This document shows, in pieces, positions 9,043 to 19,191 of a stretch of DNA of 64,000 nt. How positions within the stretch are numbered: the stretch's first letter is position 1; each line of letters starts with the position of its first letter. The position numbers and the translations under genes were made by a program. Source of the stretch: Streptomyces sp. NBC_00440. GTDB taxonomy: Bacteria; Actinomycetota; Actinomycetes; Streptomycetales; Streptomycetaceae. Location: NCBI RefSeq assembly GCF_036014215.1, contig NZ_CP107921.1, positions 1,745,501 to 1,809,500 on the forward strand. Reading direction: 5' to 3'. Below the pieces are notes generated by a model. That model was not told where the DNA came from and did not search any database. It was given only the letters and a program-made list of their open reading frames with translations.

Positions 9043-12000
9043 TGGTCGCCGCCTCCATCATCTTCTCGGTGGTCTCGTTCTCGGAGAGACCTGCCAGCTC
9101 AGCGGCGTCCTTGGCGGCGAGCACTGCCTTGTAGGTGGTCGGGATGATCTTGCTGAAGCGGGCCGCCGATGTGTCCCAGTCGGCCAGCAGCTTCTCGGCC
9201 ACGGTGGAGCCGGTCTCCTCCTGGTGGCGGCGCACGACGTCGTGCAGCCACTGCTTGTCGGTGTCGTCGACGGACTCGACCGCGCCGATGTTTCCGGCGT
9301 TGACGTTGTCGGGGTCGAGGTCGATGACGTACGCGACACCGCCCGACATACCGGCGGCGAAGTTCCGGCCGGTCTCGCCGATGACCACGGCGTGCCCGCC
9401 GGTCATGTACTCGCAGCCGTGGTCGCCCACGCCTTCCGAGACGACCGTCGCGCCGGAGTTGCGGACGCAGAACCGCTCGCCGGTGCGGCCGCGCAGGAAC
9501 AGCTCGCCGCCGGTCGCGCCGTAGGCGATGGTGTTGCCCGCGATGGTGGAGTACTCGGCGAGGTGCTCGGCGCCGCGGTCCGGGCGGACGACGATGCGGC
9601 CGCCGGAGAGGCCCTTGCCGACGTAGTCGTTGGCGTCGCCCTCCAGCCGGAGGGTGACCCCGCGCGGGGCGAAGGCGCCGAAGGACTGGCCCGCGGAGCC
9701 GGTGAAGGTGATGTCGATGGTGTCGTCGGGCAGGCCCGCGCCACCGAACTTCTTCGTCACCTCGTGACCGAGCATGGTGCCGACGGTCCGGTTGATGTTC
9801 CGGATGGCGACCTGCGCGCGGACCGGCTGGGCGGCCTCGGCGGAGTCGGCGGCCAGCGCGTCGGCCGCCAGCTTGATCAGCTGGTTGTCGAGCGCCTTCT
9901 CCAGGCCGTGGTCCTGCTCGGCGGTGCGGTGGCGCACCGCGCCGTCGGGCAGTTCCGGAACGTGGAAGAGCGGGTTGAGGTCGAGCCCCTGCGCCTTCCA
10001 GTGGTTGACCGCCCGCTCGGTGTCGAGCAGTTCGGCGTGGCCGACGGCCTCTTCGAGGGTACGGAAGCCCAGCTCGGCGAGGAGTTCGCGGACCTCTTCG
10101 GCGATGAACCGGAAGAAGTTCACGATGTACTCGGCCTTGCCGGAGAAGCGCTCGCGCAGCACCGGGTTCTGGGTGGCGATGCCGACCGGGCAGGTGTCGA
10201 GGTGGCAGACGCGCATCATGACGCAGCCGGAGACGACGAGCGGCGCGGTCGCGAAACCGAACTCCTCGGCGCCGAGGAGCGCGGCGATGATGACGTCGCG
10301 GCCGGTCTTCAGCTGGCCGTCGGTCTGTACGACGATGCGGTCCCGCAGACCGTTGAGCAGCAGCGTCTGCTGGGTTTCGGCGAGGCCGAGTTCCCAGGGG
10401 CCGCCCGCGTGCTTCAGCGAGGTGAGCGGGGAGGCGCCGGTGCCGCCGTCGTGTCCGGAGATGAGGACGACGTCCGCGTGCGCCTTGGAGACGCCCGCGG
10501 CGACCGTGCCGACACCGACCTCGGAGACCAGCTTCACGTGGATGCGGGCCGCCGGGTTGGCGTTCTTGAGGTCGTGGATCAGCTGGGCGAGGTCCTCGAT
10601 GGAGTAGATGTCGTGGTGCGGCGGCGGCGAGATGAGGCCGACGCCCGGCGTCGAGTGCCGGGTCTTCGCGACCCACGGGTAGACCTTGTGGCCGGGCAGC
10701 TGGCCGCCCTCGCCGGGCTTCGCGCCCTGCGCCATCTTGATCTGGATGTCGTCGGCGTTGACCAGGTACTCGCTGGTCACACCGAAGCGGCCGGATGCGA
10801 CCTGCTTGATGGACGAGCGGCGCGCCGGGTCGTACAACCGGTCGGCGTCCTCGCCGCCCTCACCGGTGTTGGACTTGCCGCCCAGCTGGTTCATGGCGAT
10901 GGCGAGGGTCTCGTGCGCCTCCTTGGAGATGGAGCCGTACGACATGGCGCCGGTGGAGAAGCGCTTGACGATCTCCGACGCGGGCTCCACCTCGTCGAGC
11001 GGGATGGACTCGCGGCCGGAGGCGAAGCCGAACAGGCCGCGGAGCGTCATCAGCCGCTCGGACTGCTCGTTCACCCGGTCCGTGTACTTCTTGAAGATGT
11101 CGTACCGGCCGGAGCGCGCCGCGTGCTGGAGGCGGAAGACCGTGTCCGGGTCGAAGAGGTGCGGCTCGCCCTCGCGGCGCCACTGGTACTCGCCGCCGAT
11201 CTCCAGCTTGCGGTGCGATGCGGAGATGCCGGACGCGGGGTACGCCTTGGCGTGCCGGGCGGCGACCTCGGTGGCGACGACATCGAGTCCGGCGCCGCCG
11301 ATCTTGGTCGCGGTGCCGTTGAAGTACGTGTCGACGAAGGACTGGTCGAGTCCGACGGCCTCGAAGACCTGCGCGCCCCGGTAGGAGGCCACGGTCGAGA
11401 TGCCCATCTTGGACATGACCTTCAGGACGCCCTTGCCCAGGGCGTAGATCAGGTTGCGGATGGCCTGCTCGGGCTCCAGGCCCTCGATGAAGGTGCCGGC
11501 GCGGACCAGGTCCTCGACGGACTCCATGGCGAGGTACGGGTTGACGGCGGCGGCGCCGTACCCGATGAGCAGGGCGATGTGGTGCACCTCGCGTACGTCA
11601 CCGGCCTCGACGAGGAGGCCCACCTGGGTGCGCTGCTTGGTGCGGATGAGGTGGTGGTGGACGGCCGATGTGAGCAGCAGCGAGGGGATCGGGGCGTGCT
11701 CGGCGTCGGAGTGCCGGTCGGACAGGACGATCAGCCGGGCGCCCGCCTCGATGGCGGCGTCGGTCTCGTCGCAGATGTCCTTGAGCCGGGCGGCGAGGGC
11801 GTCGCCACCGCCGCCGACCCGGTAGAGGCCGGCGAGCGTCGCGGCCTTCATCCCCGGCATGTCGCCGTCGGCGTTGATGTGTATCAGCTTGGCGAGCTCG
11901 TCGTTGTCGATCACCGGGAAGGGCAGCGTGACGCTGCGGCAGGCGGCCGCTGTAGGCTCCAGGATGTTGCCCGCGGGGCCGAGCGTGGAGCGCAGCGAGG

Positions 12001-13612
12001 TGACGAGCTCCTCGCGGATGGCGTCCAGCGGCGGGTTGGTGACCTGCGCGAAGAGCTGGGTGAAGTAGTCGAAGAGCAGCCGGGGGCGCGCGGAGAGCGC
12101 GGCGATCGGCGAGTCCGTGCCCATGGAGCCGAGCGGCTCGCCCGAGGTGCGGGCCATGGGCGCGAGGATGATGCGCAGCTCCTCCTCGGTGTAGCCGAAG
12201 GTCTGCTGGCGGCGGGTGACCGAGGCGTGGGTGTGCACGATGTGCTCGCGCTCGGGGAGGTCCTCCAGCTCGATCTCGCCGCTCTCCAGCCACTCCTCGT
12301 ACGGCTGCTCGGCGGCGAGGCCGGCCTTGATCTCGTCGTCCTCGATGATGCGGTGCTCGGCGGTGTCCACGAGGAACATCCGGCCGGGCTGCAGACGGCC
12401 CTTGCGGACCACCTTCGCGGGGTCGATGTCCAGGACGCCGACCTCGGACGAGAGGACGACGAGGCCGTCATCGGTCACCCAGTAGCGGCCGGGGCGCAGA
12501 CCGTTGCGGTCGAGGACCGCGCCGACCTGGGTGCCGTCGGTGAAGGTGACGCAGGCGGGGCCGTCCCAGGGCTCCATCATCGTCGCGTGGTACTGGTAGA
12601 AGGCCCGGCGTGCCGGGTCCATCGACTCGTGGTTCTCCCACGCCTCGGGGACCATCATCAGCACGGAGTGCGGGAGCGAGCGGCCGCCCAGGTGCAGGAG
12701 TTCCAGGACCTCGTCGAAGGAGGCGGAGTCCGAGGCGTCGGGGGTGCAGAGGGGGAAAATCCGGTCCAGCTTCTGCGGTCCGAAGAGGTCGGACGCGAGC
12801 TGGGACTCGCGGGCCTTCATCCAGTTGCGGTTGCCCTTGACCGTGTTGATCTCGCCGTTGTGCGCGACGAAGCGGTACGGGTGGGCGAGCGGCCAGCTCG
12901 GGAAGGTGTTGGTCGAGAAGCGCGAGTGCACCAGGGCGACGGCGGTGGCGAAGCGGCGGTCGGAGAGGTCCGGGAAGAACGGCTCCAGCTGCCCCGTCGT
13001 GAGCATGCCCTTGTAGACGATCGTGCGGGCGGAGAGCGAGGGGAAGTAGACCCCGGCCTCGCGCTCGGCGCGCTTGCGCAGGACGAAGGCCTTGCGGTCG
13101 AGCGCGATGCCCGTGGCAGGGGCGTCCTCGCCCTGCGGCGCGTCGGCGACGAAGAGCTGGCGGAACTCGGGCATGGTGGCGCGGGCGCCGCTGCCCAGCA
13201 GGTCCGGGGTGACCGGGACCTCGCGCCAGCCGAGGACGGTGAGGCCCTCCTCGGCGGCCAGCGTCTCTATCCGCGAGACGGCAGCGGGGCTGTCGTCGAG
13301 CGGCAGGAAGCCGATGCCGACGGCGTACGCACCCGCTTCGGGGAGCTCGAATCCGGTGGCCTCACGCAGGAAGGCGTCGGGCACCTGGAGCAGGATTCCC
13401 GCTCCGTCGCCGGAGTCCGGCTCGGATCCGGTGGCGCCGCGGTGTTCGAGATTGCGCAGTACGGTCAGCGCCTGCTCGACCAGCTCGTGGCTGGCCACGC
13501 CGGTAAGAGTGGCCACGAACCCGACACCGCAGGCGTCGTGCTCGTTGCTGGGGTCGTACAGCCCCTGCGGGGCGGGGCGACCCTCCATGGGCGACCAGGC
13601 GTGGATGCGCAT
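9035..13612 (-). CDS. gltB: Glutamate synthase large subunit
   Basis: 1525 residues, full length. Cys28 in DACGVGFVA is the class-II glutamine amidotransferase nucleophile, exposed by removal of a 27-residue propeptide. The central and FMN-binding synthase domains follow, with the Cys-rich loop [18 protein letters not shown] for the 3Fe-4S cluster, and a C-terminal beta-helix (GxxGG repeats such as [11 protein letters not shown]). It releases ammonia from glutamine, channels it to 2-oxoglutarate and reduces the product to glutamate. The ATG has GGGAGA upstream. The upstream region contains a good GlnR-box candidate at 13676-13691, which suggests nitrogen control. gltD follows with an 8-bp overlap. 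Confidence 0.98.
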   Translation of the reverse strand: MRIHAWSPMEGRPAPQGLYDPSNEHDACGVGFVATLTGVASHELVEQALTVLRNLEHRGATGSEPDSGDGAGILLQVPDAFLREATGFELPEAGAYAVGIGFLPLDDSPAAVSRIETLAAEEGLTVLGWREVPVTPDLLGSGARATMPEFRQLFVADAPQGEDAPATGIALDRKAFVLRKRAEREAGVYFPSLSARTIVYKGMLTTGQLEPFFPDLSDRRFATAVALVHSRFSTNTFPSWPLAHPYRFVAHNGEINTVKGNRNWMKARESQLASDLFGPQKLDRIFPLCTPDASDSASFDEVLELLHLGGRSLPHSVLMMVPEAWENHESMDPARRAFYQYHATMMEPWDGPACVTFTDGTQVGAVLDRNGLRPGRYWVTDDGLVVLSSEVGVLDIDPAKVVRKGRLQPGRMFLVDTAEHRIIEDDEIKAGLAAEQPYEEWLESGEIELEDLPEREHIVHTHASVTRRQQTFGYTEEELRIILAPMARTSGEPLGSMGTDSPIAALSARPRLLFDYFTQLFAQVTNPPLDAIREELVTSLRSTLGPAGNILEPTAAACRSVTLPFPVIDNDELAKLIHINADGDMPGMKAATLAGLYRVGGGGDALAARLKDICDETDAAIEAGARLIVLSDRHSDAEHAPIPSLLLTSAVHHHLIRTKQRTQVGLLVEAGDVREVHHIALLIGYGAAAVNPYLAMESVEDLVRAGTFIEGLEPEQAIRNLIYALGKGVLKVMSKMGISTVASYRGAQVFEAVGLDQSFVDTYFNGTATKIGGAGLDVVATEVAARHAKAYPASGISASHRKLEIGGEYQWRREGEPHLFDPDTVFRLQHAARSGRYDIFKKYTDRVNEQSERLMTLRGLFGFASGRESIPLDEVEPASEIVKRFSTGAMSYGSISKEAHETLAIAMNQLGGKSNTGEGGEDADRLYDPARRSSIKQVASGRFGVTSEYLVNADDIQIKMAQGAKPGEGGQLPGHKVYPWVAKTRHSTPGVGLISPPPHHDIYSIEDLAQLIHDLKNANPAARIHVKLVSEVGVGTVAAGVSKAHADVVLISGHDGGTGASPLTSLKHAGGPWELGLAETQQTLLLNGLRDRIVVQTDGQLKTGRDVIIAALLGAEEFGFATAPLVVSGCVMMRVCHLDTCPVGIATQNPVLRERFSGKAEYIVNFFRFIAEEVRELLAELGFRTLEEAVGHAELLDTERAVNHWKAQGLDLNPLFHVPELPDGAVRHRTAEQDHGLEKALDNQLIKLAADALAADSAEAAQPVRAQVAIRNINRTVGTMLGHEVTKKFGGAGLPDDTIDITFTGSAGQSFGAFAPRGVTLRLEGDANDYVGKGLSGGRIVVRPDRGAEHLAEYSTIAGNTIAYGATGGELFLRGRTGERFCVRNSGATVVSEGVGDHGCEYMTGGHAVVIGETGRNFAAGMSGGVAYVIDLDPDNVNAGNIGAVESVDDTDKQWLHDVVRRHQEETGSTVAEKLLADWDTSAARFSKIIPTTYKAVLAAKDAAELAGLSENETTEKMMEAATNG

Positions 13613-13675
13613 CGGCTCTCCCGTCGTCGTCGTGGCATATGCAAGTGCATAGGGACGACGTTGGCCCTCTGCGAA

Positions 13676-13691
13676 ATTTCGAGCAGGTTAC
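13676..13691 (-). promoter_or_regulatory. Candidate GlnR box
   Basis: On the - strand GTAAC-N6-GAAAT, compared with the actinobacterial GlnR consensus gTnAC-n6-GaAAC. One base differs from the core. It lies 64-79 nt upstream of the gltB ATG, a fitting place for the global nitrogen regulator. No second half-site pair is seen at the usual 22-bp spacing. Confidence 0.5.
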
Positions 13692-13700
13692 ATGATGGAG

Positions 13701-13716
13701 CGCTTCTCGAAAAGCG
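13701..13716. repeat. Imperfect palindrome beside the GlnR box
   Basis: CGCTTCTCGAAAAGCG, symmetrical except for one base pair. It may be an operator or part of the extended GlnR/RNA-polymerase region of gltB. Confidence 0.3.
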
Positions 13717-13936
13717 GATGTTTTCATTCCAACATGCGGACACCGCGGAGCGGTGGAGGTGGGGCGACACGGCCGGATCGGCGTCCGTGGGCCCGGATAG
13801 GTGCAGGCGGCGTTGCCTGCGGCGCTTCCGGCTTATGCCCGGTGATTCGTCACTCAAAACCGCCGGGCAGCCGATACCTATGATGCTCGACGCATAATGC
13901 CTCACTCCCCCGGACCGGTGAAGGCCCGGAAGCCGA

Positions 13937-14668
13937 TCAGCCCACGGCGGTGCCGAACAGCGCGCCCAGTACGTAGGTGATCCCGGCCGCAGCCCCTCCC
14001 AGCGCCAGCTGCCGCAGCCCGCTGTACCACCAGGAGCGCGCGGTGACCCGCGCCACCACTGCACCACAGCCGAAGAGACCGATCAGGGCCAGCAGCAGGG
14101 CCGGCCACAGCGCGGTGGCGCCGAGCAGATACGGGAGCAGCGGGAGCAGCGCGCCCAGCGCGAAGGCGCCGAAGGACGACAGTGCGGCGACCAGCGGGGA
14201 CGGCAGGTCGTCCGGGTCGATGCCCAGCTCTTCCCTGGCGTGGATCTCCAGCGCCTGCTCGGGGTCCCTGGAGAGCTGCTCGGCGACCTCGGCCGCGAGC
14301 CGGGGCTCCACCCCGCGCGACACGTAGAGCGCCGCGAGCTCCTTCATCTCGTCCAGCGGGTGCTTGCGCAACTCCCGCCGCTCCACTTCGAGTTCGGCCT
14401 GGACGAGCTCGCGCTGCGAGGCGACCGAGGTGTACTCGCCCGCGGCCATCGAGAAGGCTCCGGCCGCGAGGCCCACCAGGCCGGTGATCACGATGGTGCG
14501 GTGCGAGACGTCACCGCCCGCGACCCCGGTCATCAGCGCGAGGTTGGAGACCAGCCCGTCCATCGCACCGAAGACGGCGGGGCGCAGCCAGCCGCCGTTG
14601 ACGTCCCGGTGGGTGTGGTTGTCGCGGTGCGCCTCATGCAGCGCCGCCTCGTTCTCCATGATGGACAT
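13937..14668 (-). CDS. VIT1/CCC1-family transporter
   Basis: 243 residues, VIT1 (vacuolar iron transporter) family. Helix 1 begins RPAVFGAMDGLVSNLALMTG, the family's metal-site helix with Asp and the GLVS turn. Helix 2 GLVGLAAGAFSMAAGEYTSV carries the conserved Met/Glu pair. A cytoplasmic helical domain rich in Glu (about 85-150, VQAELEVERREL) would bind Fe2+ or Mn2+. Three more membrane segments close the protein. It probably exports iron or manganese from the cytoplasm in exchange for protons. The chosen ATG has GGCGGGG upstream; the frame is open to 14767. It is divergent from the LacI-family gene. Confidence 0.9.
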   Translation of the reverse strand: MSIMENEAALHEAHRDNHTHRDVNGGWLRPAVFGAMDGLVSNLALMTGVAGGDVSHRTIVITGLVGLAAGAFSMAAGEYTSVASQRELVQAELEVERRELRKHPLDEMKELAALYVSRGVEPRLAAEVAEQLSRDPEQALEIHAREELGIDPDDLPSPLVAALSSFGAFALGALLPLLPYLLGATALWPALLLALIGLFGCGAVVARVTARSWWYSGLRQLALGGAAAGITYVLGALFGTAVG

Positions 14669-14892
14669 CGGTCCCCGCCCTCTCTCTTGCGTCAGCGCCC
14701 CCCGCTCCGCGCAGCGGACCCGGGAACACGGTCGAAAGTACGCACGAAAAATGGCTCTCGCCAGCAAGGAAGGCCGTACTTACCAGGGGCGCGAAGGGCC
14801 GGGACCAGCCCGGATGCGATCTCCATGGAACTCCGGTGAGACGCGGATCACACGACAGGCGCATTGACGTCCCCGAGCCGGGTCTCCAGTAT

Positions 14893-14927
14893 CTGTAAAC
14901 GTTTCCAGTTGCTGGAAACGTTTACAG
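14893..14927. promoter_or_regulatory. Double LacI-type operator in a perfect inverted repeat
   Basis: The arms CTGTAAACGTTTCCAG (14893-14908) and its exact reverse complement (14912-14927) are separated by TTG. Each arm by itself is a LacI/GalR-type operator (TGtAAACGTTtcCA around a central CG). It ends 40 bp before the LacI-family gene, so it is probably the autoregulated operator of the whole operon. The spacing between the two centres is 19 bp, nearly two helical turns, which would allow two dimers on one face. Confidence 0.8.
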
Positions 14928-14967
14928 CACGCACTCACACCAGGTCACGGATGCTCAGGGGACAGAC

Positions 14968-16005
14968 ATGCCGCAGAACGGGACACCGACCATCGTGTCG
15001 ATCGCCCAGCGCGCGGGGGTGTCCATCGCGTCCGTCTCCCGGGTGCTCAACGGCGTCGGCGCACGCCCCGACACCGTCTCGCGGGTCGAGCGCGCGGTCG
15101 CGGAGCTCGGTTACGTACCGAACGCCGTGGCCCGCTCACTCAAGGGCGGCAGGACCCGGCAGCTGACCTTCGCGATGGAGGACATCGGCAACCCGGTGTA
15201 CGTGGCGATGGTCCGCGGGATCCAGTCCGTCACCCGGGCCGCCGGATACCGGCTGCTGCTGCACTCCACCGACGCGGTCGTGGAGGACGAGCTCGCCGCG
15301 ATCCGCAGTCTGGGCGACCGCACGAGCGACGGGCTGATCCTCTGCCCCATCCGCATCACCGGCGCCTACGCGAAGGCGCTCAGCTCGGCGGCCGCCCCAG
15401 TCGTGATCATCGGCTCGCTGCCGGAGAACGTGCCGGTCGACAGCGTCCGCGCCGACTCCGTACGCGGCGTCGGGCTCGCCGTACGCCATCTGCACGGGAC
15501 GGGGCGGCGCAGGATCGCCTTCATCAACGGCCCGCTCGACACGGTGCCGGGACGCAACCGCGCCACCGGCTACCGCAAGGCCCTCGACGGCCTGGGCCTG
15601 CGCTACGACGAATCGCTCGTGGTGAACACCGACTTCGCCACCGAGTCCGGCGCAGCGGCGGCCGAGCAGTTGCTGGCCGCCTCCCCCGACGCACTCTTCT
15701 GCGCCAACGACCAGCTGGCCGTCGGCGCGGTCCGCACCCTGCACTCCCGCGGGCTGCGCATCCCCGACGACGTCGCCGTGGCGGGAATGGACGACAGCGC
15801 CCTGGCCCAGGCCGCCTGGCCGCCGCTGACCAGCGTCGACCTGGGCTCCGTCGAGCGCGGCAGGCGGGCGGCCGGACTGCTGCTCGCCCGGCTCGGCCAG
15901 GGCGCGGCCCCCGAAGCCCCGCAGCACAGCACCGCCGTACCCCGCCTCGTCGTACGCGCCTCCACCGCGCCGGCGACCGACCTGGAGAACCCGAGGTCCG
16001 TATGA
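14968..16005 (+). CDS. LacI/GalR-family transcriptional regulator
   Basis: 345 residues. The N-terminal helix-turn-helix and hinge are TIVSIAQRAGVSIASVSRVL (from residue 8) followed by GYVPNAVARSLKGGRT. The C-terminal periplasmic-binding-like domain ends with the usual MDDSALAQAAWPPLTSVDLG. It should bind the AAACGTTT-type operators immediately upstream and be released by a ligand, probably the imported substrate or a product. It is the first gene of a ten-gene operon and its stop overlaps the first permease start (ATGA). A missing ATP-binding protein in the operon means regulation of uptake depends on this gene and a shared ATPase. Confidence 0.95.
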   Translation: MPQNGTPTIVSIAQRAGVSIASVSRVLNGVGARPDTVSRVERAVAELGYVPNAVARSLKGGRTRQLTFAMEDIGNPVYVAMVRGIQSVTRAAGYRLLLHSTDAVVEDELAAIRSLGDRTSDGLILCPIRITGAYAKALSSAAAPVVIIGSLPENVPVDSVRADSVRGVGLAVRHLHGTGRRRIAFINGPLDTVPGRNRATGYRKALDGLGLRYDESLVVNTDFATESGAAAAEQLLAASPDALFCANDQLAVGAVRTLHSRGLRIPDDVAVAGMDDSALAQAAWPPLTSVDLGSVERGRRAAGLLLARLGQGAAPEAPQHSTAVPRLVVRASTAPATDLENPRSV

Positions 16006-16961
16006 GTCTCACCGCAGCCCGTGGCAAAGACGCCGCGGGCCACCGCGGCACCCCACCGCCCCGCACCCCCGACCAGCGCAGACGGGCGCTCGGTCTGGAC
16101 CGGGGGGCGTGGTTCCTGCTGGCGCCCGCCCTGATACCGATCCTGGTGCTGAGCGTGGGTCCGCTGCTGTACGGCTTCTCGCTCGCCTTCACCGACTCGC
16201 AGGCCGGGCGCACCACGTCGACCCAGTTCACCGGCCTCGCCAACTTCGGCGATCTGCTGCACGACTCGCTGTTCTGGGAGTCGTTCCGGATCGGCATCGT
16301 CTGGGCCGTCAGCGTCACCGTGCTCCAGTTCGTGCTGGCGCTGGGCCTGGCCCTGCTGCTCAACGAGAACCTGCGCTTCCGCTGGCTGGCCCGCACGCTC
16401 GCGCTGGTCCCTTGGGCGATGCCCGAGGTGGTCGTCGGGATCATGTGGCGGCTCGTGTACCACCCGGACGCGGGCATTCTCAACAAGACGCTGATGCAGC
16501 TGCACCTGATCAGCGACAACGTCGACTGGCTGACCAGCCTCTCGGTGGCGCTCCCGGCCGTGATCGTCGTCGGTGTGTGGGCGGGGATGCCGCAGACCAC
16601 CGTGGTGCTGCTCGCCGGGCTGCAGAACGTACCGGTGGAGCTGAAGGAGGCGGCGCAGCTCGACGGCGCCGGGATGTGGCGCCGCTTCACCACCGTCACC
16701 TGGCCCGCCCTCAGGCCGGTGGTGGTCGCCGTGACCGCGCTGAACTTCATCTGGAACTTCAACTCGTTCGGCCTGGTCTACGTGCTGACGCAGGGCGGAC
16801 CTGGCGGCAAGACCCGGCTGCCGATGCTCTTCTCGTACGAAGAGGCCTTCAAGTACGGCCAGTTCGGCTACGCGGCCGCGATGGGTCTGGTGATGGTCGC
16901 CCTCATCGCGGTCCTCCTCACCGTGTTCCTGCGCAAGAAGCTCAAGGAGGAGGCGGCATGA
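16002..16961 (+). CDS. ABC sugar importer permease (MalF/UgpA type)
   Basis: 319 residues with six predicted membrane segments, the first at about 38-58 (WFLLAPALIPILVLSVGPLL). The cytoplasmic EAA loop is ELKEAAQLDGAGMWRRFTTV, the contact to the ATPase. The sequence pattern is the carbohydrate-uptake CUT1 type. It pairs with the next permease and the lipoprotein binding protein. It overlaps both neighbours by 4 bp (ATGA). No ATPase gene follows; in Streptomyces the shared ATPase MsiK commonly energises such importers (known for several sugars, inferred here). Confidence 0.94.
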   Translation: MSLTAARGKDAAGHRGTPPPRTPDQRRRALGLDRGAWFLLAPALIPILVLSVGPLLYGFSLAFTDSQAGRTTSTQFTGLANFGDLLHDSLFWESFRIGIVWAVSVTVLQFVLALGLALLLNENLRFRWLARTLALVPWAMPEVVVGIMWRLVYHPDAGILNKTLMQLHLISDNVDWLTSLSVALPAVIVVGVWAGMPQTTVVLLAGLQNVPVELKEAAQLDGAGMWRRFTTVTWPALRPVVVAVTALNFIWNFNSFGLVYVLTQGGPGGKTRLPMLFSYEEAFKYGQFGYAAAMGLVMVALIAVLLTVFLRKKLKEEAA

Positions 16962-17812
16962 GTGTCCCCGCACGGCTCCGCGCCCGGCGGACGGCCGGCC
17001 GCACCGGTCAGTACCTGGCCCTCCTGTGCTACCTGGTCTTCCTGGCGTTCCCGCTGCTGTGGCTGGTGTCCACCGCGTTCAAGTCCCCCAGGGAACTGGG
17101 GTCCATCAGCCCGACCTGGCTCCCCCAGCACCCGACCCTGGACAACTTCCGGGCCGCCTTCGACGCACAGCCGCTGCTGCACTCCGCGCTCAACAGCCTG
17201 ATCGTGGCGGGCAGCGCGACGGTGATCTCGGTGGCGCTGGCGGTGCCCGCCGCGTACGCCCTGGTCCGCTTCCGCAGCCGGATGTCCGCGGTGGCCAACG
17301 GCTGGGTGCTGGTCAGCCAGATGTTCCCGTTCGTGCTGATCATCATCCCGCTGTTCCTGGTGCTGAAGAACCTGCACCTGATCAACTCGCTCGCCGGTCT
17401 GATCGCGGTGTACGTCGTCTGGAACCTGCCGTTCTCGCTCTGGATGCTCCAGGGGTACGTCAAGGCCGTCCCGGTCACGCTGGAGGAGGCCGCGGCCGTC
17501 GACGGCGCCGGGCGGCTGCGGACCCTGGTCAGCGTGGTCTTCCCGCTGCTGACCCCGGGTCTGGTCGCGACGGCGATGTTCACCTTCGTCACCGCCTGGA
17601 ACGAGTTCTTCTTCGCCCTCGTGCTGCTCAAGTCCCCGGAGAACCAGACGATGTCCGTGATCCTGACCCGTTTCCTCGGCGCCGAGGGCGTCGCCGACCT
17701 GGGACCGCTCGCCGCGGCCTCCGTGATCGCCACCATCCCCAGCCTGCTCTTCTTCGCGCTGCTCCAGCGCAGGCTGGTCGGCGGGATGCTCGCAGGGGCG
17801 GTGAAGGGCTGA
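16958..17812 (+). CDS. ABC sugar importer permease (MalG/UgpE type)
   Basis: 284 residues, six membrane segments, with the EAA loop TLEEAAAVDGAGRLRTLVSV. FVTAWNEFFFALVLL near the C-terminal half is typical of MalG-type permeases. It forms the heterodimeric channel with the preceding gene. The start overlaps the previous stop (ATGA) and the stop overlaps the next start (TGATG), indicating tight translational coupling. Confidence 0.94.
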   Translation: MSVPARLRARRTAGRTGQYLALLCYLVFLAFPLLWLVSTAFKSPRELGSISPTWLPQHPTLDNFRAAFDAQPLLHSALNSLIVAGSATVISVALAVPAAYALVRFRSRMSAVANGWVLVSQMFPFVLIIIPLFLVLKNLHLINSLAGLIAVYVVWNLPFSLWMLQGYVKAVPVTLEEAAAVDGAGRLRTLVSVVFPLLTPGLVATAMFTFVTAWNEFFFALVLLKSPENQTMSVILTRFLGAEGVADLGPLAAASVIATIPSLLFFALLQRRLVGGMLAGAVKG

Positions 17813-19140
17813 TGCGCACCCGTAACCGGATCCGTACCGCGCTGACGGCGCTGGCCGCCGCTGCCGGGCTGGTCCTCGTCACCGGCTGCGGCCAGGGCGA
17901 CAGCGGTGACGACTCGTCCGGCCGGGTCACGCTCCAATTCCTCAGCCTGGCCTGGCAGAAGGACTCCGTGGCCGCCAACAAGGCACTGGTCGCGCAGTGG
18001 AACAGACACCACCCCGACGTGCAGGTCACGTACGTACAGGGCAGCTGGGACGGCATCCACGACCAGCTGCTCACCTCCTTCGAGGGCGGCCAGGCGCCGG
18101 ACATCATCCATGACGACGCGTCGGACCTCACGGACTTCGCGTACGGCGGCTATCTCGCCGACATACGCGGGATGCTGCCCGCGTCGCTACACAAGGACAT
18201 CCCCCGGCAGTCGTGGGACATGACCACCTTCGGCAAGGGGATCTACGGCGTGCCGTTCCTCCAGGAGCCGCGGGTCATGGTCGCCAACACCAAACTGCTC
18301 AAGGCGTCCGGCGTCCGGATTCCCACCGCCGCCCACCCCTGGAGCTGGCCGGAGTTCGAGCAGGCCGCCAAGAAGCTCACGGTCCGGGGGCCGGGCGGGA
18401 AAACCCGGCGGTACGGCGTCGCCTGGTCGATGAAGGAGCCGGTGAGCCAGTCCGTCAACAGCTCCGCGTCCACCGGCGGGCAGATCTTCAAGAAGGCGGA
18501 CGGCAAGAACAAGGTGAGCTTCGACGCCGCCGACTCCGCGGTGTCCCGGATCATCAACCGGCAGATCAACCAGGACCACACCGCGCCCAAGAGCAGTCTG
18601 GGCATGGGCGGTTCGGACACCCTGCCCGGGTTCTACGCCGGCAAGTACGCCATGGTGCCGCTGAACTTCTCCTTCCGGCAGCAGGTCCAGCAGCAGGCGC
18701 CGAAGGGCTTCGGCTGGACGGTCCTGCCGATGCCCGCGGGGAGCGGACCGCGGGGCAGCTCGCAGGGGGTCGTACCGCAGACCCTGTCGGTCTCGCAGGA
18801 CTCGCACCACAAGCAGGCGGCGGTCGACTTCATCTCCTTCCTCACCCAGGGCAAGAACGCCGCGCGCCTCGCCCTCGGCGACTGGCTGCTGCCCGACAGC
18901 CGCTCGGCGCTGAAGGACCCGGCGCTGCGCACCCCGGAGAACGGCTGGCGCACCGGCAGCGAGATGGCCGGCGACCTGATCCCCTCCCCCGTACTCGGGG
19001 TGCGTGGCTACGCCGAGTGGAAGGACAAGATCGCCACCCCCGCCTTCCAGGAGTACTACAACGGCTCGATCGGTCTGAGCTCGCTGCGCTCCAAGCTGAC
19101 CGGCGACGGCCAGCGGGTCCTCGACCGGTACCAGCGCTGA
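17812..19140 (+). CDS. Extracellular solute-binding lipoprotein (family 1)
   Basis: 442 residues. The signal peptide ends in the lipobox VTGC with Cys26 as the lipidated residue. The mature part follows the family 1 sugar-binding fold: RVTLQFLSLAWQKDS, APDIIHDDASDLTDFAYGG, VPQTLSVSQDS and a C-terminal EWKDKIATPAFQEYYNG. It captures the substrate outside the membrane for the two permeases. The ligand cannot be read from sequence; the downstream genes suggest a glycoside rather than a plain sugar. It is followed by 51 bp before the next gene, the only real gap in the operon. Confidence 0.93.
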   Translation: MRTRNRIRTALTALAAAAGLVLVTGCGQGDSGDDSSGRVTLQFLSLAWQKDSVAANKALVAQWNRHHPDVQVTYVQGSWDGIHDQLLTSFEGGQAPDIIHDDASDLTDFAYGGYLADIRGMLPASLHKDIPRQSWDMTTFGKGIYGVPFLQEPRVMVANTKLLKASGVRIPTAAHPWSWPEFEQAAKKLTVRGPGGKTRRYGVAWSMKEPVSQSVNSSASTGGQIFKKADGKNKVSFDAADSAVSRIINRQINQDHTAPKSSLGMGGSDTLPGFYAGKYAMVPLNFSFRQQVQQQAPKGFGWTVLPMPAGSGPRGSSQGVVPQTLSVSQDSHHKQAAVDFISFLTQGKNAARLALGDWLLPDSRSALKDPALRTPENGWRTGSEMAGDLIPSPVLGVRGYAEWKDKIATPAFQEYYNGSIGLSSLRSKLTGDGQRVLDRYQR

Positions 19141-19191
19141 CGCCTCCCGCGCCCGCGCCCGCACAACCCCAGAAATGAGCACGATCAGCCC

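Larger units (their letters stand above)
13613..13936. other. gltB upstream region
   Basis: 324 bp without a gene, between gltB and the VIT1-type gene, both on -. It contains the GlnR-box candidate, an imperfect 16-bp palindrome next to it (13701-13716) and a small GCAGGC/GCCTGC hairpin (13803-13820) of unclear role. Confidence 0.6.

Noticed and set aside
13803..13820. GCAGGC/GCCTGC hairpin as terminator of the VIT1-type gene
   Set aside because: Only 6 bp and more than 110 nt from the stop; no supporting sequence.
9029..13897. 1622-codon open frame on + opposite gltB
   Set aside because: It is the GC-driven antisense shadow of gltB; its translation is Val/Gly/Asp/Arg-rich with no domain, while the - strand frame is a full glutamate synthase.
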